Shown piece after piece: positions 25,930-36,100 of a stretch of DNA of 64,000 nt. Location: assembly GCA_019055375.1 (NCBI GenBank), contig JAHQIW010001216.1:88701-152700 (forward strand), read 5' to 3'. The position numbers and the translations under genes were made by a program. The stretch is from Parelaphostrongylus tenuis (lineage: Eukaryota > Nematoda > Chromadorea > Rhabditida > Metastrongylidae). How positions within the stretch are numbered: position 1 is the stretch's first letter; every line of letters starts with the position of its first letter. The notes beneath the pieces are model-generated. The model worked only from the letters and a program-made list of their open reading frames with translations. It had not been told where the DNA came from and searched no databases.

Positions 25930-26313
25930 ATGACGAAAGATTGTAAAATATGTCCTAACTGCAGAGACGGTGATTGCATAAGCGTAGGTACAGTCTACCT
26001 AATCTCTTGCAAAGCGTGTAGCGATAAATATGTTGGCGAAACGGGTAGGCCGCTCTATGCACGCATAGAAGAACACTTAGCTGACAAGCGTCTTAATAGA
26101 CGGAACATTTCGCTAGGAACGCATAGAGCACAGAAGCACGACGGAGTTGATTTTGAAATCGAAGTCACCATCCTTGCGCAGGAGCAAAAAACATCAGCGC
26201 GAAAGATCTTGGAAGCGTTTTGGATTAATACGACCAATCCAACCATAAACCGCAAGGAGGAATTCCTCGTTATCACTCGTGATTTGCGTCAGTATATGAG
26301 ACTGTTGTTTTGA
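25930..26313 (+). CDS. GIY-YIG endonuclease domain of Penelope-like element
   Basis: An intact 127-codon frame. After a cysteine-rich linker (CKICPNCRDGDC, about residues 4-15) comes the GIY-YIG core: VYLISCKACSDKYVGETG, where the variant LIS...YVG replaces GIY...YIG, followed by the Arg in RPLYARIEEH. GTHRAQKH and the acidic residue in KILEAFWI complete the fold. In Penelope-like elements this nuclease nicks target DNA to prime reverse transcription. Here it is cut off from the RT by a frameshift, so it is transposon debris rather than a host gene, even though its own frame is clean. Confidence 0.75.
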   Translation: MTKDCKICPNCRDGDCISVGTVYLISCKACSDKYVGETGRPLYARIEEHLADKRLNRRNISLGTHRAQKHDGVDFEIEVTILAQEQKTSARKILEAFWINTTNPTINRKEEFLVITRDLRQYMRLLF

Positions 26314-26502
26314 TAGGTAGAGTGCATTACGAGCCTATGTGATCTCCACTTGGATCATCCAGTGGAACACATATAAAAAGCGGTGAGTATGTTTAGAGTC
26401 GATTTTGTGCTCGATGCGATTGAAATCTAAGGTCTGGTGATTTTTTCCAAAGGAGTAATAAGGTGTTTGATTGATTGGATTGCGGACAATTTGACCTTTC
26501 CA

Positions 26503-26536
26503 AGCTCTGGAAGGCGAACTGCCGAAACGTCAGCTG
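26503..26536 (+). ncRNA. Hammerhead-like motif, Penelope 3' end (decayed)
   Basis: AGCTCTGGAAGGCGAACTGC followed by CGAAACGTCAGCT. The flanking AGCT/AGCT can pair as stem I, and GCG/TGC as a short stem II. The core CTGGAAG departs from CUGANGA, so this copy is probably inactive. An inverted match lies at about 25170-25195. Confidence 0.4.
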
Positions 26537-27940
26537 TCAAATAAAGTTTATTGTAACAACTCGTGTTTGGCTCAAAAGAGAAAATCAGGAATTGTATTGA
26601 ATCATGCCAAGGTTGACAGATAGTCGGTCTTGGGAGTTGTCATGAGAAAAAAGAAGAGGGATAAATGAACGAAAGGAAAACAATGCAGTAGAAAACTCGC
26701 GTGACCTTAATTTTTGCGTAACTAGGAAACTTAGTGTTATTTGACTACAGAGCGCTTTCAACCACCTATGCTCCACCTTGAGATGCATCACAAAATGCAA
26801 ACAGTCCGCTTGAGAGCATACCAAAAAGTTTTTTCTACTCCTTAGCTTTATGAAAATGCATTTCTTCACGTGGCTGGACATCATCTGAGAGGATTCCACC
26901 AATTCGGATTAAAGGAGAATGGCAGAGAAGCCTGTGATCACTTTTTTAAGTTAGAAGAAATAGTCTTACTCGTAACATTAAACGGCATACTGCGCTACTC
27001 CCACTACCGAAGATATCATATGCCTAAGCGCCGTATGGACAGTCCATGGTTTGACTGACCGAAAACACGTAGCACAAGTATCGTTGATTATCAGTGAATC
27101 TTGAGCAGTAATATGTGAACTTCATGTTGCTTCTAACACACCGATAGAACTGGGTGGCGTCTTTTCATTCTTACTTGTAGGATCTGAAGAACAGCGCGTG
27201 TGGTATGAGCTTTTCGGAAGCCCTTTGGCGAAATCCATGGTTAACACGCCGAGGACCATGTGAGACGTTTCGCCTCACACACCGCGCGACGTCAAATCTC
27301 TTCAGTTACCGTATGACTCTCTCGCGTGAATTTTATATGCTCTGACTGTCCGTTCAAGACTTCAAAACATTTGTCCATTTCCTCTTGTGTGGAAACAGAC
27401 AATGAAACAATCGTCCATATACCGGCCAGTAGAGCAATGGGCGGTGAACGAGAACTGGAGCTTCCACCTTATACATGAAAGCGATGGAAAGACTAGGTGC
27501 TAAACGCTGACCCATGGCTAACTCCCTGAGTTGTGTGAAGTACTTTCCCGACCACCGCAAGATTGAACAACCAAGACATTGTTTTAGGAGGGTCATTAGT
27601 TGTTGAATTGTGAAGCCATACATATTTACTTTTTGTTCATTTTCAGTTGAAAGTTCAAAAATCCTCTCATCCTTCACACATGAAAAATCGCTAATTAAAA
27701 ACATGTTTCGAACGGTACGAAATGTGTGCCAGGAGAAGAGGAAAGGAACGAATCATTAGACTTGGCACGAAAATTGCCATTTCCAACGGCTACAAAACAT
27801 TTGCTACTTGGGAATATTCAAAAGTGGAAATAGGTTCCGAAAGAACAATACTCCGCACCTGAATAGAATTCCCTTCAAACTGCCATTTATATCAAACGAA
27901 ACCAGTAGCGCGGTTAAAAGGTGCCTAAAAAGATGCGGTC

Positions 27941-28408
27941 TTGAACGTTCCGTGGCAGTTATCGACATCCCACCTCCCACCCTACGCCATCAGCCGATCC
28001 GCAATAGACTTTATGATCGATTGTGCAGACACCAAAAACTGTATGATCTACCCTAACGGAGAAGAGGGAGATTGTATAAGATCGAGCACAATTTATTTAC
28101 TAACATGTAGAATATGCGGGGAAGAATCTATAGGCGAAACGGGTAGACCACTTTTCATCCCCATAAAAGAACATTTAGATAGATCTAAAATAGATAAAAC
28201 CAAACCTTTAGGTTTACATAGGGCACAAAAACACAACAGCAAGTATTTTGATGTGACTGTCACAATCCTAGCGCAGGAATCAAAAACATCCACGCGCAAA
28301 ACTCTTGAGACATTTTGGATAAACGCCCAAAATCCCGAAATGAACTGGGAGGACGAATGCGTCACCATCACGCGAGATCTCGCGCCGTTTCTTCGTTTGA
28401 TTTTCTAA
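27941..28408 (+). CDS. GIY-YIG endonuclease domain of second Penelope-like element
   Basis: A 155-codon frame whose C-terminal two thirds match the 25930-26313 nuclease: IYLLTCRICGEESIGETG, RPLFIPIKEH, GLHRAQKH and TLETFWINAQNPEMNWEDE, ending RDLAPFLRLIF. The first residues are probably not native: the upstream element-derived frame (FKLPFISNETSSAVKR) runs in another phase at 27808-28056. Transposon remnant with an intact nuclease core. Confidence 0.7.
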   Translation: MNVPWQLSTSHLPPYAISRSAIDFMIDCADTKNCMIYPNGEEGDCIRSSTIYLLTCRICGEESIGETGRPLFIPIKEHLDRSKIDKTKPLGLHRAQKHNSKYFDVTVTILAQESKTSTRKTLETFWINAQNPEMNWEDECVTITRDLAPFLRLIF

Positions 28409-28472
28409 CCTGACCTAGGCAGCATATAAGACCATCCGAATCATTCAAATAAACTAATACTATACACGCCCA

Positions 28473-28507
28473 GGCTCTGAAGAAGGCGGGTCGCCGAAAC
28501 GTCAGCC
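28473..28507 (+). ncRNA. Hammerhead-like motif, best-preserved copy
   Basis: GGCT (28473-28476) pairs with AGCC (28504-28507) as stem I. CTGAAGA (28477-28483) fits CUGANGA. GGCG (28485-28488) pairs with CGCC (28492-28495) as stem II. GAAAC then GTC follow (28496-28503), giving the GAAA and NUH elements. Stem III would be only the self-complementary ACGT, which would favour a dimeric hammerhead as described for other minimal hammerheads. One extra A (28484) follows the core. Activity is untested inference. Confidence 0.5.
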
Positions 28508-28569
28508 GAATTTCCACGACTAATTTACCAACCTCGCGTCAGCTAATCAAGTTAAGTTTTCTCGATTTT

Positions 28570-29960
28570 CATATACAATAAGATAGATTTGCGTTTGTCT
28601 TCACCTTTTGATACAGGTCTCAGATTTTCAGCATAAGTGACCGATGTAAAGGATGAGTATTTCGCGATATAATCACGAAGAGCGAGTGTTGCACAGTGGT
28701 CGATGCTCGTGAATTCTGAGATGGTCGTTTGTTCGATACCGTACACGAGCTCAGCAATCCTCTCCATCCTTCCTCAGTCGGCAAATTGGCATCAGCTTGT
28801 CTGGAGGATGCAGAGTCGAGCTGGAACATCGGTAGCCGACTGCAAGTCATTTCATATTGCCAAACATGTACTCAGTCGCTTCTGACGGTCCTTGATAAAG
28901 TCGGATGCATTTTGCACATTTCAAAAATTCATTAATGCCGCAAGCTTCATATTTTGCCCTAACAAATTCCTATGAGCAACGATAAGACGGCAAATGTGTC
29001 GATTAAGAATGCAGAAGATGAAATAGTGGCACGAAATATTTTTATTAAAAATTAGCAAAGTTCCTTTGTAGGACTAAATCTGACACAAGAGTGACTCACT
29101 AAGCTTTGTAAGAATAAAAAAGGAAAGCTATCGGTGTTTCTGCTTATCAACGTATCCGTCATGGAATGAATATGACGAAAAACAAATTGAACGCAAAGAT
29201 GTTTATGGTAACAAAAAAAGTGCACATCAGAAAGAAAGTGAAAATGTGAAGAGATTATCGTCATACTTTCAGAGTGCAATGCCGTTATGTCGACATTATC
29301 AATGAAAACGCTTTTTGAATGCAAAAAGTCAAATAATTTTTCCATGCAAATGTCGTGGCATGAATCATAGTATGCGTTTAATCGCATGTCTGATGCAGTT
29401 GTTGAACGATGACCGACTTTGCTTAGAGTGACTTTGATGTGAAACCATCACTTTTTTCCTTGAGACCCATGTACTCTTCATCTGTTCCTCTATCATTCAT
29501 CGTTGATATGTGAAGGTGGTGAGGTCCATATGAGGGTGCGATAGCTGCTCAAAAATGGGTACGTTTCTTACTTTCCTTGAAAACATGGTAGGAACAATAC
29601 CAGCTAGATTTCTGTGGACTACTGTAGTTGACGTCTCAAAACGGTGTAAGATCATTACCACAGGAAGTCGCTGATATCTTTGAATGGAAGCTCTGCAACA
29701 GTGCTTTCCTAAAAGAGTCCGATTCGAACAATACATTCAAGCGAACGATCAGTATAGATGTGACGAAGCGAATTCCATTGATAATCTGCATAGAAAAAAA
29801 AGCAAAGATGGAAAAATTTCCAGTAGTCATATATATTTCAGACACCTAAAAAAATAACGTATGTTATGTTTGGGAAATGAAAAAAATAAAGTAAAATAAG
29901 GTAATACAATTATATAATAATATAAAGATATAATATGAATTATGATATAAATGCAATATA
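28570..29960. other. Spacer without a supported gene
   Basis: Between Penelope and RTE fragments. A minus-strand frame at 28552-28767 (MERIAELVYGIEQ start) has coding-like composition, but no partner exon or recognisable domain. Nothing else supported. Confidence 0.35.
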
Positions 29961-29974
29961 ATAAAATAAATGAA

Positions 29975-30250
29975 GGTGGGCCGGCACGTGATGCGCTTCA
30001 ACGACAACCGATGTACGAGAGCCGTTACCGACTGGATTCCTCGTGACATCAAACGCACTACAGGAAGACCACCAACCCGTTGGTCCGATTTCTTTCACGA
30101 AAGCTATAGAAGAAAGATCTGATGCTCAGCGAATCCCTAGAGCGAGGAGGACCCACTGGGCTACTCTTGCACGCGATAGGGAAAAATGGAAGTGTTGCTG
30201 GTACCCGCTCGAGTCACTCGTCGATCAACGGGACGACATGTGATACAGGT
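29975..30250 (+). mobile_element. RTE retrotransposon 3' fragment
   Basis: Plus-strand DNA encoding the RTE C-terminal tail in slightly broken frame: GRHVMRFND, AVTDWIPRDIKRT, GRPPTRWSDFF, then RIPRARRTHWATLARDREKW. It ends with GGGACGACATGTGATACAGG, matching the 3' end of the 10-13 kb element. It is 5'-truncated, as is typical of LINE insertions. Confidence 0.8.
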
Positions 30251-30258
30251 GATGTTAT

Positions 30259-30290
30259 GTTCAGAAGGTGAAGTCGCCGAAACGTCAGCC
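30259..30290 (+). ncRNA. Hammerhead-like motif abutting RTE fragment
   Basis: TTCAGAAGGTGAAGTCGCCG then AAACGTCAGCC. GGTG/CGCC can pair as stem II. The core is eroded (TTCAGAA for CTGAAGA). It begins only about 10 bases after the RTE tail repeat. Confidence 0.35.
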
Positions 30291-31399
30291 ATCCGATTTT
30301 GAATAAGATAACCACTCGCGCGCGTAAGTGAGGAGTTTTTCGGTTTTCATTCTGATGCCAAGTTTACTAAAGCCGATTGATTTATTGGAATACAGTAGGT
30401 GCTGAAATTACAGAAGAATATGACAGAGTCTCAAACAAAGATGAATCTTTCACTCTCACGATCTCAAGCATTTCTATGATTGACGGTTTCATCACAAAGC
30501 AACGAATGGACACTTCTTTTCGATCACACTGTGAACTGCCGATGAAAGTTTGCATTAGAGAATATAGATTAAGCATTCTTTTCCACCATAAATTCTGGTG
30601 ATACTGTTAATAACTGAAGTGGCAAGGCCCTATTACTAATTATCTGAGAAGGGTCGATAATATGCTGCACAATAGTGAGCGGTCTAACGTTTCAAAACCA
30701 AAAACGCGTCTGGAAGGTGAAAAAACTAGCCAGTAAATTTTGCATCAAATTACTGCAAAAAATTATCGCCAATCGATTATTAGTGTGAAATTTAACTAAA
30801 GGGCAGTGCTGCCGAGTGGTTGTGATGTTCGTCGCGGCGCGCGTGAGACCGAATCCTCGCCCCCCTCCCCCATTACTCTCCGGCAGTCACCAACGAACGC
30901 CACAGCCTGGCTGTCTTCGATATCTAAAGGAGATGTGCTCAACCAGTGATCTACGACGTTGATAGAAGAGGAAAAAAATTGAATAATTGAATGCCAGAAG
31001 CACTGAGGTCTGCACAGTGAAAAAGTAGACATTGTGAAGACGGATCAATAAAGTGTCTAAAGTGTAGAAACTCATTCGTTAAATAACTTCCTTCACTAGA
31101 AAATATCCTAATGAAGGTAGTAAAATATCTTTCAACGACTTCTTGAGTTCATACTCCAAGATGGAAAGGAATGTCTAAATTTTCATTAGAAACACAATAA
31201 AACGGTGAGGCATATACGGGTCACATTTTGACCAACAAATATAGTCTTACAAAACATATGAAGTTATGTTCACATTAAGAATCGTAAGGATTTCAGAATG
31301 TCAAGAGGCTGAAATAAGCATAGAAAACGGTATATCGTGGTCTGAATATGAACAAGACTACAATCTTTTCAATGAATGACTCGGTCATAAATCAAGTTT

Positions 31400-31732
31400 C
31401 TAAGACATTTTCTTACTATTTATACGACTCAAATTTGAAATCAGACGGTCTTTTGAAGAACAACAAGCAAACATTCGTATAAACTCGGAAAAGAGCTGCT
31501 TATCCGGCGGCTGGCCGGCACAGTCTCCAGAGCGACCGCTGCCCTTGTAGAGTATCGGATCCCGTACATATTGTTTGCCACAACGACGTTCGGCCTGTGA
31601 AGCTTTTCTAATTGTCGGTCGACTACGACGACGTGGTTTGAAGCTTAATTGGGCCACCCGGAAATGGATATACGTCTGAGGTACTCCTATAAACATCCCA
31701 TTTGCTTCGAGCAGACTCTTTCTGTTTTTCAT
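31400..31732 (-). CDS. Unrecognised open frame, possible exon
   Basis: 110 codons, locally GC-richer than its surroundings, starting MKNRKSLLEANGMFIGVPQT and containing a basic stretch (KPRRRSRPTIRKASQAERR) and PPDKQLFSEFIRM. Composition looks coding and the other frames in the interval are closed. No family is recognised. A candidate minus-strand exon with a TTCTTTCAG-type acceptor lies just upstream (about 31845-31930), but its phase relationship was not resolved. Confidence 0.3.
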   Translation of the reverse strand: MKNRKSLLEANGMFIGVPQTYIHFRVAQLSFKPRRRSRPTIRKASQAERRCGKQYVRDPILYKGSGRSGDCAGQPPDKQLFSEFIRMFACCSSKDRLISNLSRINSKKMS

Positions 31733-32399
31733 TTCCCCCTAAGAGCTCCGGTGAGGAAATAGTGTAGTGTTCAAAGAAGTGAAAATAAGGTAACACATGT
31801 GCAGAATCAACGAACCACCACTGAAAAGAATTTCGTGAAGAGTTAGGTTTTTATTGAGTTCATCAAACTATCATCAAGAGGTGGTCGATTAATCACAAGA
31901 TTCACTTTCGTAGAGGGAATCAGTGATGTCTGAAAGAATATAAAGTTGGAGCAAATTTTCCTCAAAGCCACATAAGCTGACGTTTTTAAGGTGATAAGAT
32001 GAAAAGCAGCGCCAAAACGTCGATCATGGATTTTAGTTACAATCAGATTTGGCCGGCAATCGCCATGTAAATGAGAAACGAAAATCATTTTTATTCACAG
32101 CATCTTCGCAGTGATTCCTTCTGCGACAGTGAATCTTGTGTTTAATCGACCACAGCAAAAAAAGTGGTGTGTCTTCATAACAAAAGCGCGACACCCTTTT
32201 GCTGTCGATAGCAGTGATCGATTTCAATTTGCGAAGTAATAAAACTTTACTTTTGTCCACTTGTGTTAATCAAGAATTAGAATTTGCAGGTGGGAAAGAC
32301 AAGAGAGAGAGAAAGCGTTTTGTCTTGAGCAATTTTTAAGGAATGCACCGCGTATTCGACTAATTCAGTATTGTTATGATTTTAAGCATATTCTATAAG

Positions 32400-32570
32400 A
32401 TGGCTTGCTGTGGCCTATCATTGTGTCTAATAGGCGCTGCTATCACTTCAAATAGGTCTGCTATCATCTAGGCTTGGTCAGCTAGGGCACGGCATCGAAC
32501 TAACAGTCACTTTTCTATTGGAGGGCACCTCTAACTGTTGCTCCACACGCGCCCTTCTACAGTACAAGTG
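32400..32570. repeat. SINE-like tRNA-derived repeat, fragment
   Basis: Carries the reverse-complement head of the family: GGGCACCTCTAACTGTTGCTC then CACACGCGCC, matching the GTGGCGCAGTGGTTAGAGGTGC-type A-box head at 62575 and 57550. Truncated. Confidence 0.45.
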
Positions 32571-33156
32571 CTACATTCACTAATCAATAGGATACTTAAA
32601 CAACTTGTTCTATAAAAAGCCTTCTGGCTAAAATAATATTTTGTAAGAATGGTGTTTTGCCGACTGAGAAAGAATTTTCCGTTGAAGACTCGAAAAAGCC
32701 ATAACTTCACTCTTATGCCACCAACCATTGTGGAACACAGATAAGTTTGGCATTCTACGGCCCCTTTCTTGATAGTGAGGGCTTTCAGGATGAATACTCC
32801 TTAAGCTGAGTTTGCGAAGGAAATTCGGGCACCAGATTTCTGAATATTGGAATAAATATAAAACCAACCAGAAAACTCTAAATGCTCGTCCTACATAGAT
32901 ATCAGCAAGAAGAACGATTTCTATGATATAAGATAATGATAAGGTAATGGATAGACGATGATAAACAATGATGATAAATGATTCCCTGATTGTCGTTCTG
33001 TTCCTCCATGTTTAGCATGTTGCACTTCATTTCACTTCACCAGTGTTTCCGAACGGTTCTCGTCTCCTAATAATTACTCGACGTGTGGTTAGTATTGCTG
33101 TGTTGTTGGTAAGCTCAATTTTTTGAGCACATATCTCTCGTCCAGTTGATTTCTCT

Positions 33157-33166
33157 CTTTTTTTAG
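33157..33166 (+). promoter_or_regulatory. Splice or trans-splice acceptor at Maelstrom start
   Basis: A run of T followed by AG lies immediately before the ATG at 33167. In nematodes this fits either an SL trans-splice acceptor or the end of a 5' UTR intron. It supports the chosen start. Confidence 0.5.
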
Positions 33167-36100
33167 ATGCCAAAGAAGAAGTCAAATGGCTTCATGTTTT
33201 TCGCCGATTCACGTCGTGCGTTCTACGAGGCTGAAGCCGGATATAATCTTGGCTCAAGGCAACTCGTTGAACGTGCCGCTGACGATTGGAAGCAGATGAG
33301 CCACACAGAACAGGAACACTGGAAGTTAGAGAGTAAACGTAGACATGAAGAAAAGGTACGAGTAGGTACAACGTTATTTTTTATTATATATGAATATTCG
33401 CTATATTGATATGATAGTGATAACTGCCCTCCCTCGAGAGGTGAATGCTTAGTTTCAGACAGAGATTTTAGACAGCTAGGCAGCAATGACACTGTGAGCA
33501 TATCACCTTCAGTCCTACGTTAATCTCATTAGAAAATTTCGAAAAACGCTGCGATTTCTGTTCAAAAACTTCATCCAAATTTATTGAAAAAGAATTTTTT
33601 GGAAGACGATTGTGAACAAACTTGTAAACTCCGTAGTTCCCAATTTTATGATAACAACTTTTTGTCAACTAGCCCATCCGTGGTAAACAATGGAATCTTT
33701 GTCGTCAAATGGTGACAAATAGGAACCACCTCTTTCACTCCTCAAAAAAATTTTCATAAGAGTGTGAGTAATTTGATAATGTATTTTGAGCCTATCATGA
33801 TGCCTTTTATGGGCACTTATATAGTATAAGGCATGTGTTATGTCAGTGCAGCTTCGCCAGTTGCACGGTGCCCTTTCGTTCGGTCAGTTCCTCGGAGACA
33901 CACCCCTCATAAAGAGGATTCGACGACGGACTTTTCAGTCAAAGAATCGCCGCTGCGTTCTCTTTCAGAGTGATTGTTTGTCGATTGCATGGCGTATGGC
34001 GTATGGCTGTTACGTGGACTTGTGTAAGAGACCGCTCTTTCACCAAACGTTAAATGTAAAAAATTTGTCATCGATTCCTCTATTTATGGGGTATTACCTC
34101 GAGGAAGTGATTGAACAAAAAAAAAAAACACCTTGAAACTAACGAGGTTGCAAGGCCGAAACACGTGTCGTGTCTTGGCACTATGTAGGCGGCCATAACA
34201 GAACTCACAAAAGCTCAGAATATAATATCAAATCACATCGTTTTTGAGCGAGGTCTCAAGATAGTCGATTGAAAAGTGTCAGCAGTCATCCGAAAGCTTG
34301 AATCTTTGGCTACTGCTCCACTGAGCCATTCTTCAAAAAGGCCTTTTCATAATGTCGTCGCAGAAAGAAAACTTTTGTGATTCTCACGCGCGTATTTCTC
34401 GCAGGACAGAAATCTTTCTTTGAATTGTACACAATCATCCTAACACCCAGAATATTAATACAAACATTACAACCGTATAGCCTTTATTTAATAGCGTGAG
34501 TTTCCACGATTCCAAGGCTTTGCTTAATTTCTGAACAGATAGCTTTACTGTAGTGTTGCAGGGTAAATAAGATTAAGTTCCACATACGTGACGTGTTTGT
34601 TTGCCGGCTAATGTGCGCGATGGGCGTGCGCTAGGTGTGTGCTGGCCCGTGAATTCGAAACGGCGGCGATCGATTGAACTGGCACGACTCACATGCGAAG
34701 ATGTGGAGTGCAATTTTTTTAGTTAATTCAAGAGTTATTGCCCATTGTGATAGAAACTCCAGGTAAACGTATGACTCTGATACTACAAGTTTCTTTTACA
34801 AGTTTGTATGCTTTTCGTGCCTTCAGTGAAATAGTGGTAAAAGCGTACGGTCGGTGTAAAGCACAATTTTATTTTGAATGGTACAGCGTTATAAAAAGCC
34901 TTTTTCAAAAAGGAAAAAAAGTCACGTAGCGCAATAGCCAGGGATTTAAGCTTGCGAATGATTACTAACACTCTTATAAAAAATCCTTGTCTAGCAGGAG
35001 GGGTCGTTTCTTCATTTGTCGCCGTCTCACAAAAAAGAACGAAACATTGTTTTTAGTCCATAAAACTATGATTTTTATGAGAGAAACAATATTACACGAA
35101 TAGATAGCCACGCATTTTTATTCAATCTGTTGCTGAAATGTAGGACCAGCTTACTAAAAGAAACGACATATGTCTCACAATTCATAAAAGTTGAAGTAAT
35201 GTAAAATTAAACTATTAACATGGGACAAACAACGAATGGAGTTTTTTGCCCACGTGTTACTGGCAAAGGTGTACTCAATATGCTAAACAATTTTTGTTTC
35301 AAGAGGTCGTCGAACCATCATGTATCAAACCATTTAACACCTCACCAACCTCGTCAAAAGCAGAGAGCAATGACGCACCTTGAGCGCGAACTCATCGAAC
35401 GAGCTAAAGAGCGTGGTGTAGATCGGGCGATTGCTCGTCAAGCTTTGACTGATTTACTGTTATGGAGGGAAAAAAGGGAAGTGGTAAGTTGAATTTTAAT
35501 CTGTTTCAGTGACAGTCTACGTGGTGAAACAAAAATACCATACTGCACAGTTATTATTTTACTAACTAATTGGTCATTATATTACCTAATAAAGAAGGTA
35601 CCCTCAGGCTTAGTTGTTCAATGTTGACTTTGTCCACGATTAAATTGTTGAGCAATTTATATCCACAAATCAACAGTTAAAGCAATGACGATTCATCCAG
35701 CCAGATTAAGAATACGCATGACGATACCCATTGATACTGTAAAGGCTACTCCATATCTCCCCTAATACGTCGCTTGAACACTTTTCAGGAAACTCTTCAT
35801 CTGCAACGTTGGGCGCTGCTCGTTCTGAGCAAGGATTCAACTGGTGTGGTTCCCAATGAAATTTGCGCTATTGTGATGGAAAACGGCCTAACAGTCGGCG
35901 AGATGCGCCTCATTCGTCGTGGATTCCAACCAAGCATGTCTTCTTTTATTTCTCTCCGAACCAAATTACTCCTGTGACACGGAGCAAAGCGTTGTATATA
36001 TCAGATTTAGTAGAGTATCAATAGATCAGTTAGTGGAAATGATGCAAAATATTTCATCATTCACTTCTCTACGAGATTTCCGATTGAATCTGATCAAATT

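Larger units (their letters stand above)
25165..26570 (+). mobile_element. Penelope-like element with GIY-YIG endonuclease, 5'-truncated
   Basis: Penelope-like retroelement fragment. The reverse-transcriptase palm is visible as GLAMRQRLAASLA and the catalytic YCRYIDDCLV (about 25250-25370). The frame breaks in a T run near 25475, resumes with WYRKPSNKNI and HPSHMRKALVKNM, and breaks again near 25760. A CxxCxxC-type linker (CKICPNCRDGDC) and a GIY-YIG nuclease follow (25930-26313). A terminal motif GCGAACTGCCGAAACGTCAG ends the element at about 26512-26531, and an inverted copy opens it at about 25170-25195, as expected for pseudo-terminal repeats. Boundaries approximate. Confidence 0.8.
27354..28555. 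mobile_element. Penelope-like element, internally inverted copy
   Basis: The reverse-transcriptase piece (27354-27704) reads on the minus strand: NMYGFTIQQLM, LRWSGKYF and AMGQRLAPSLSIAF. The downstream part (about 27655-28408) reads on the plus strand: SHPSHMK, then a GIY-YIG domain. The two meet head to head near 27655, so part of the element has been inverted. The plus part ends with a well-preserved hammerhead-like motif at 28473-28507 and a CCAACCTCGCGTCAG block near 28530. Confidence 0.7.
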
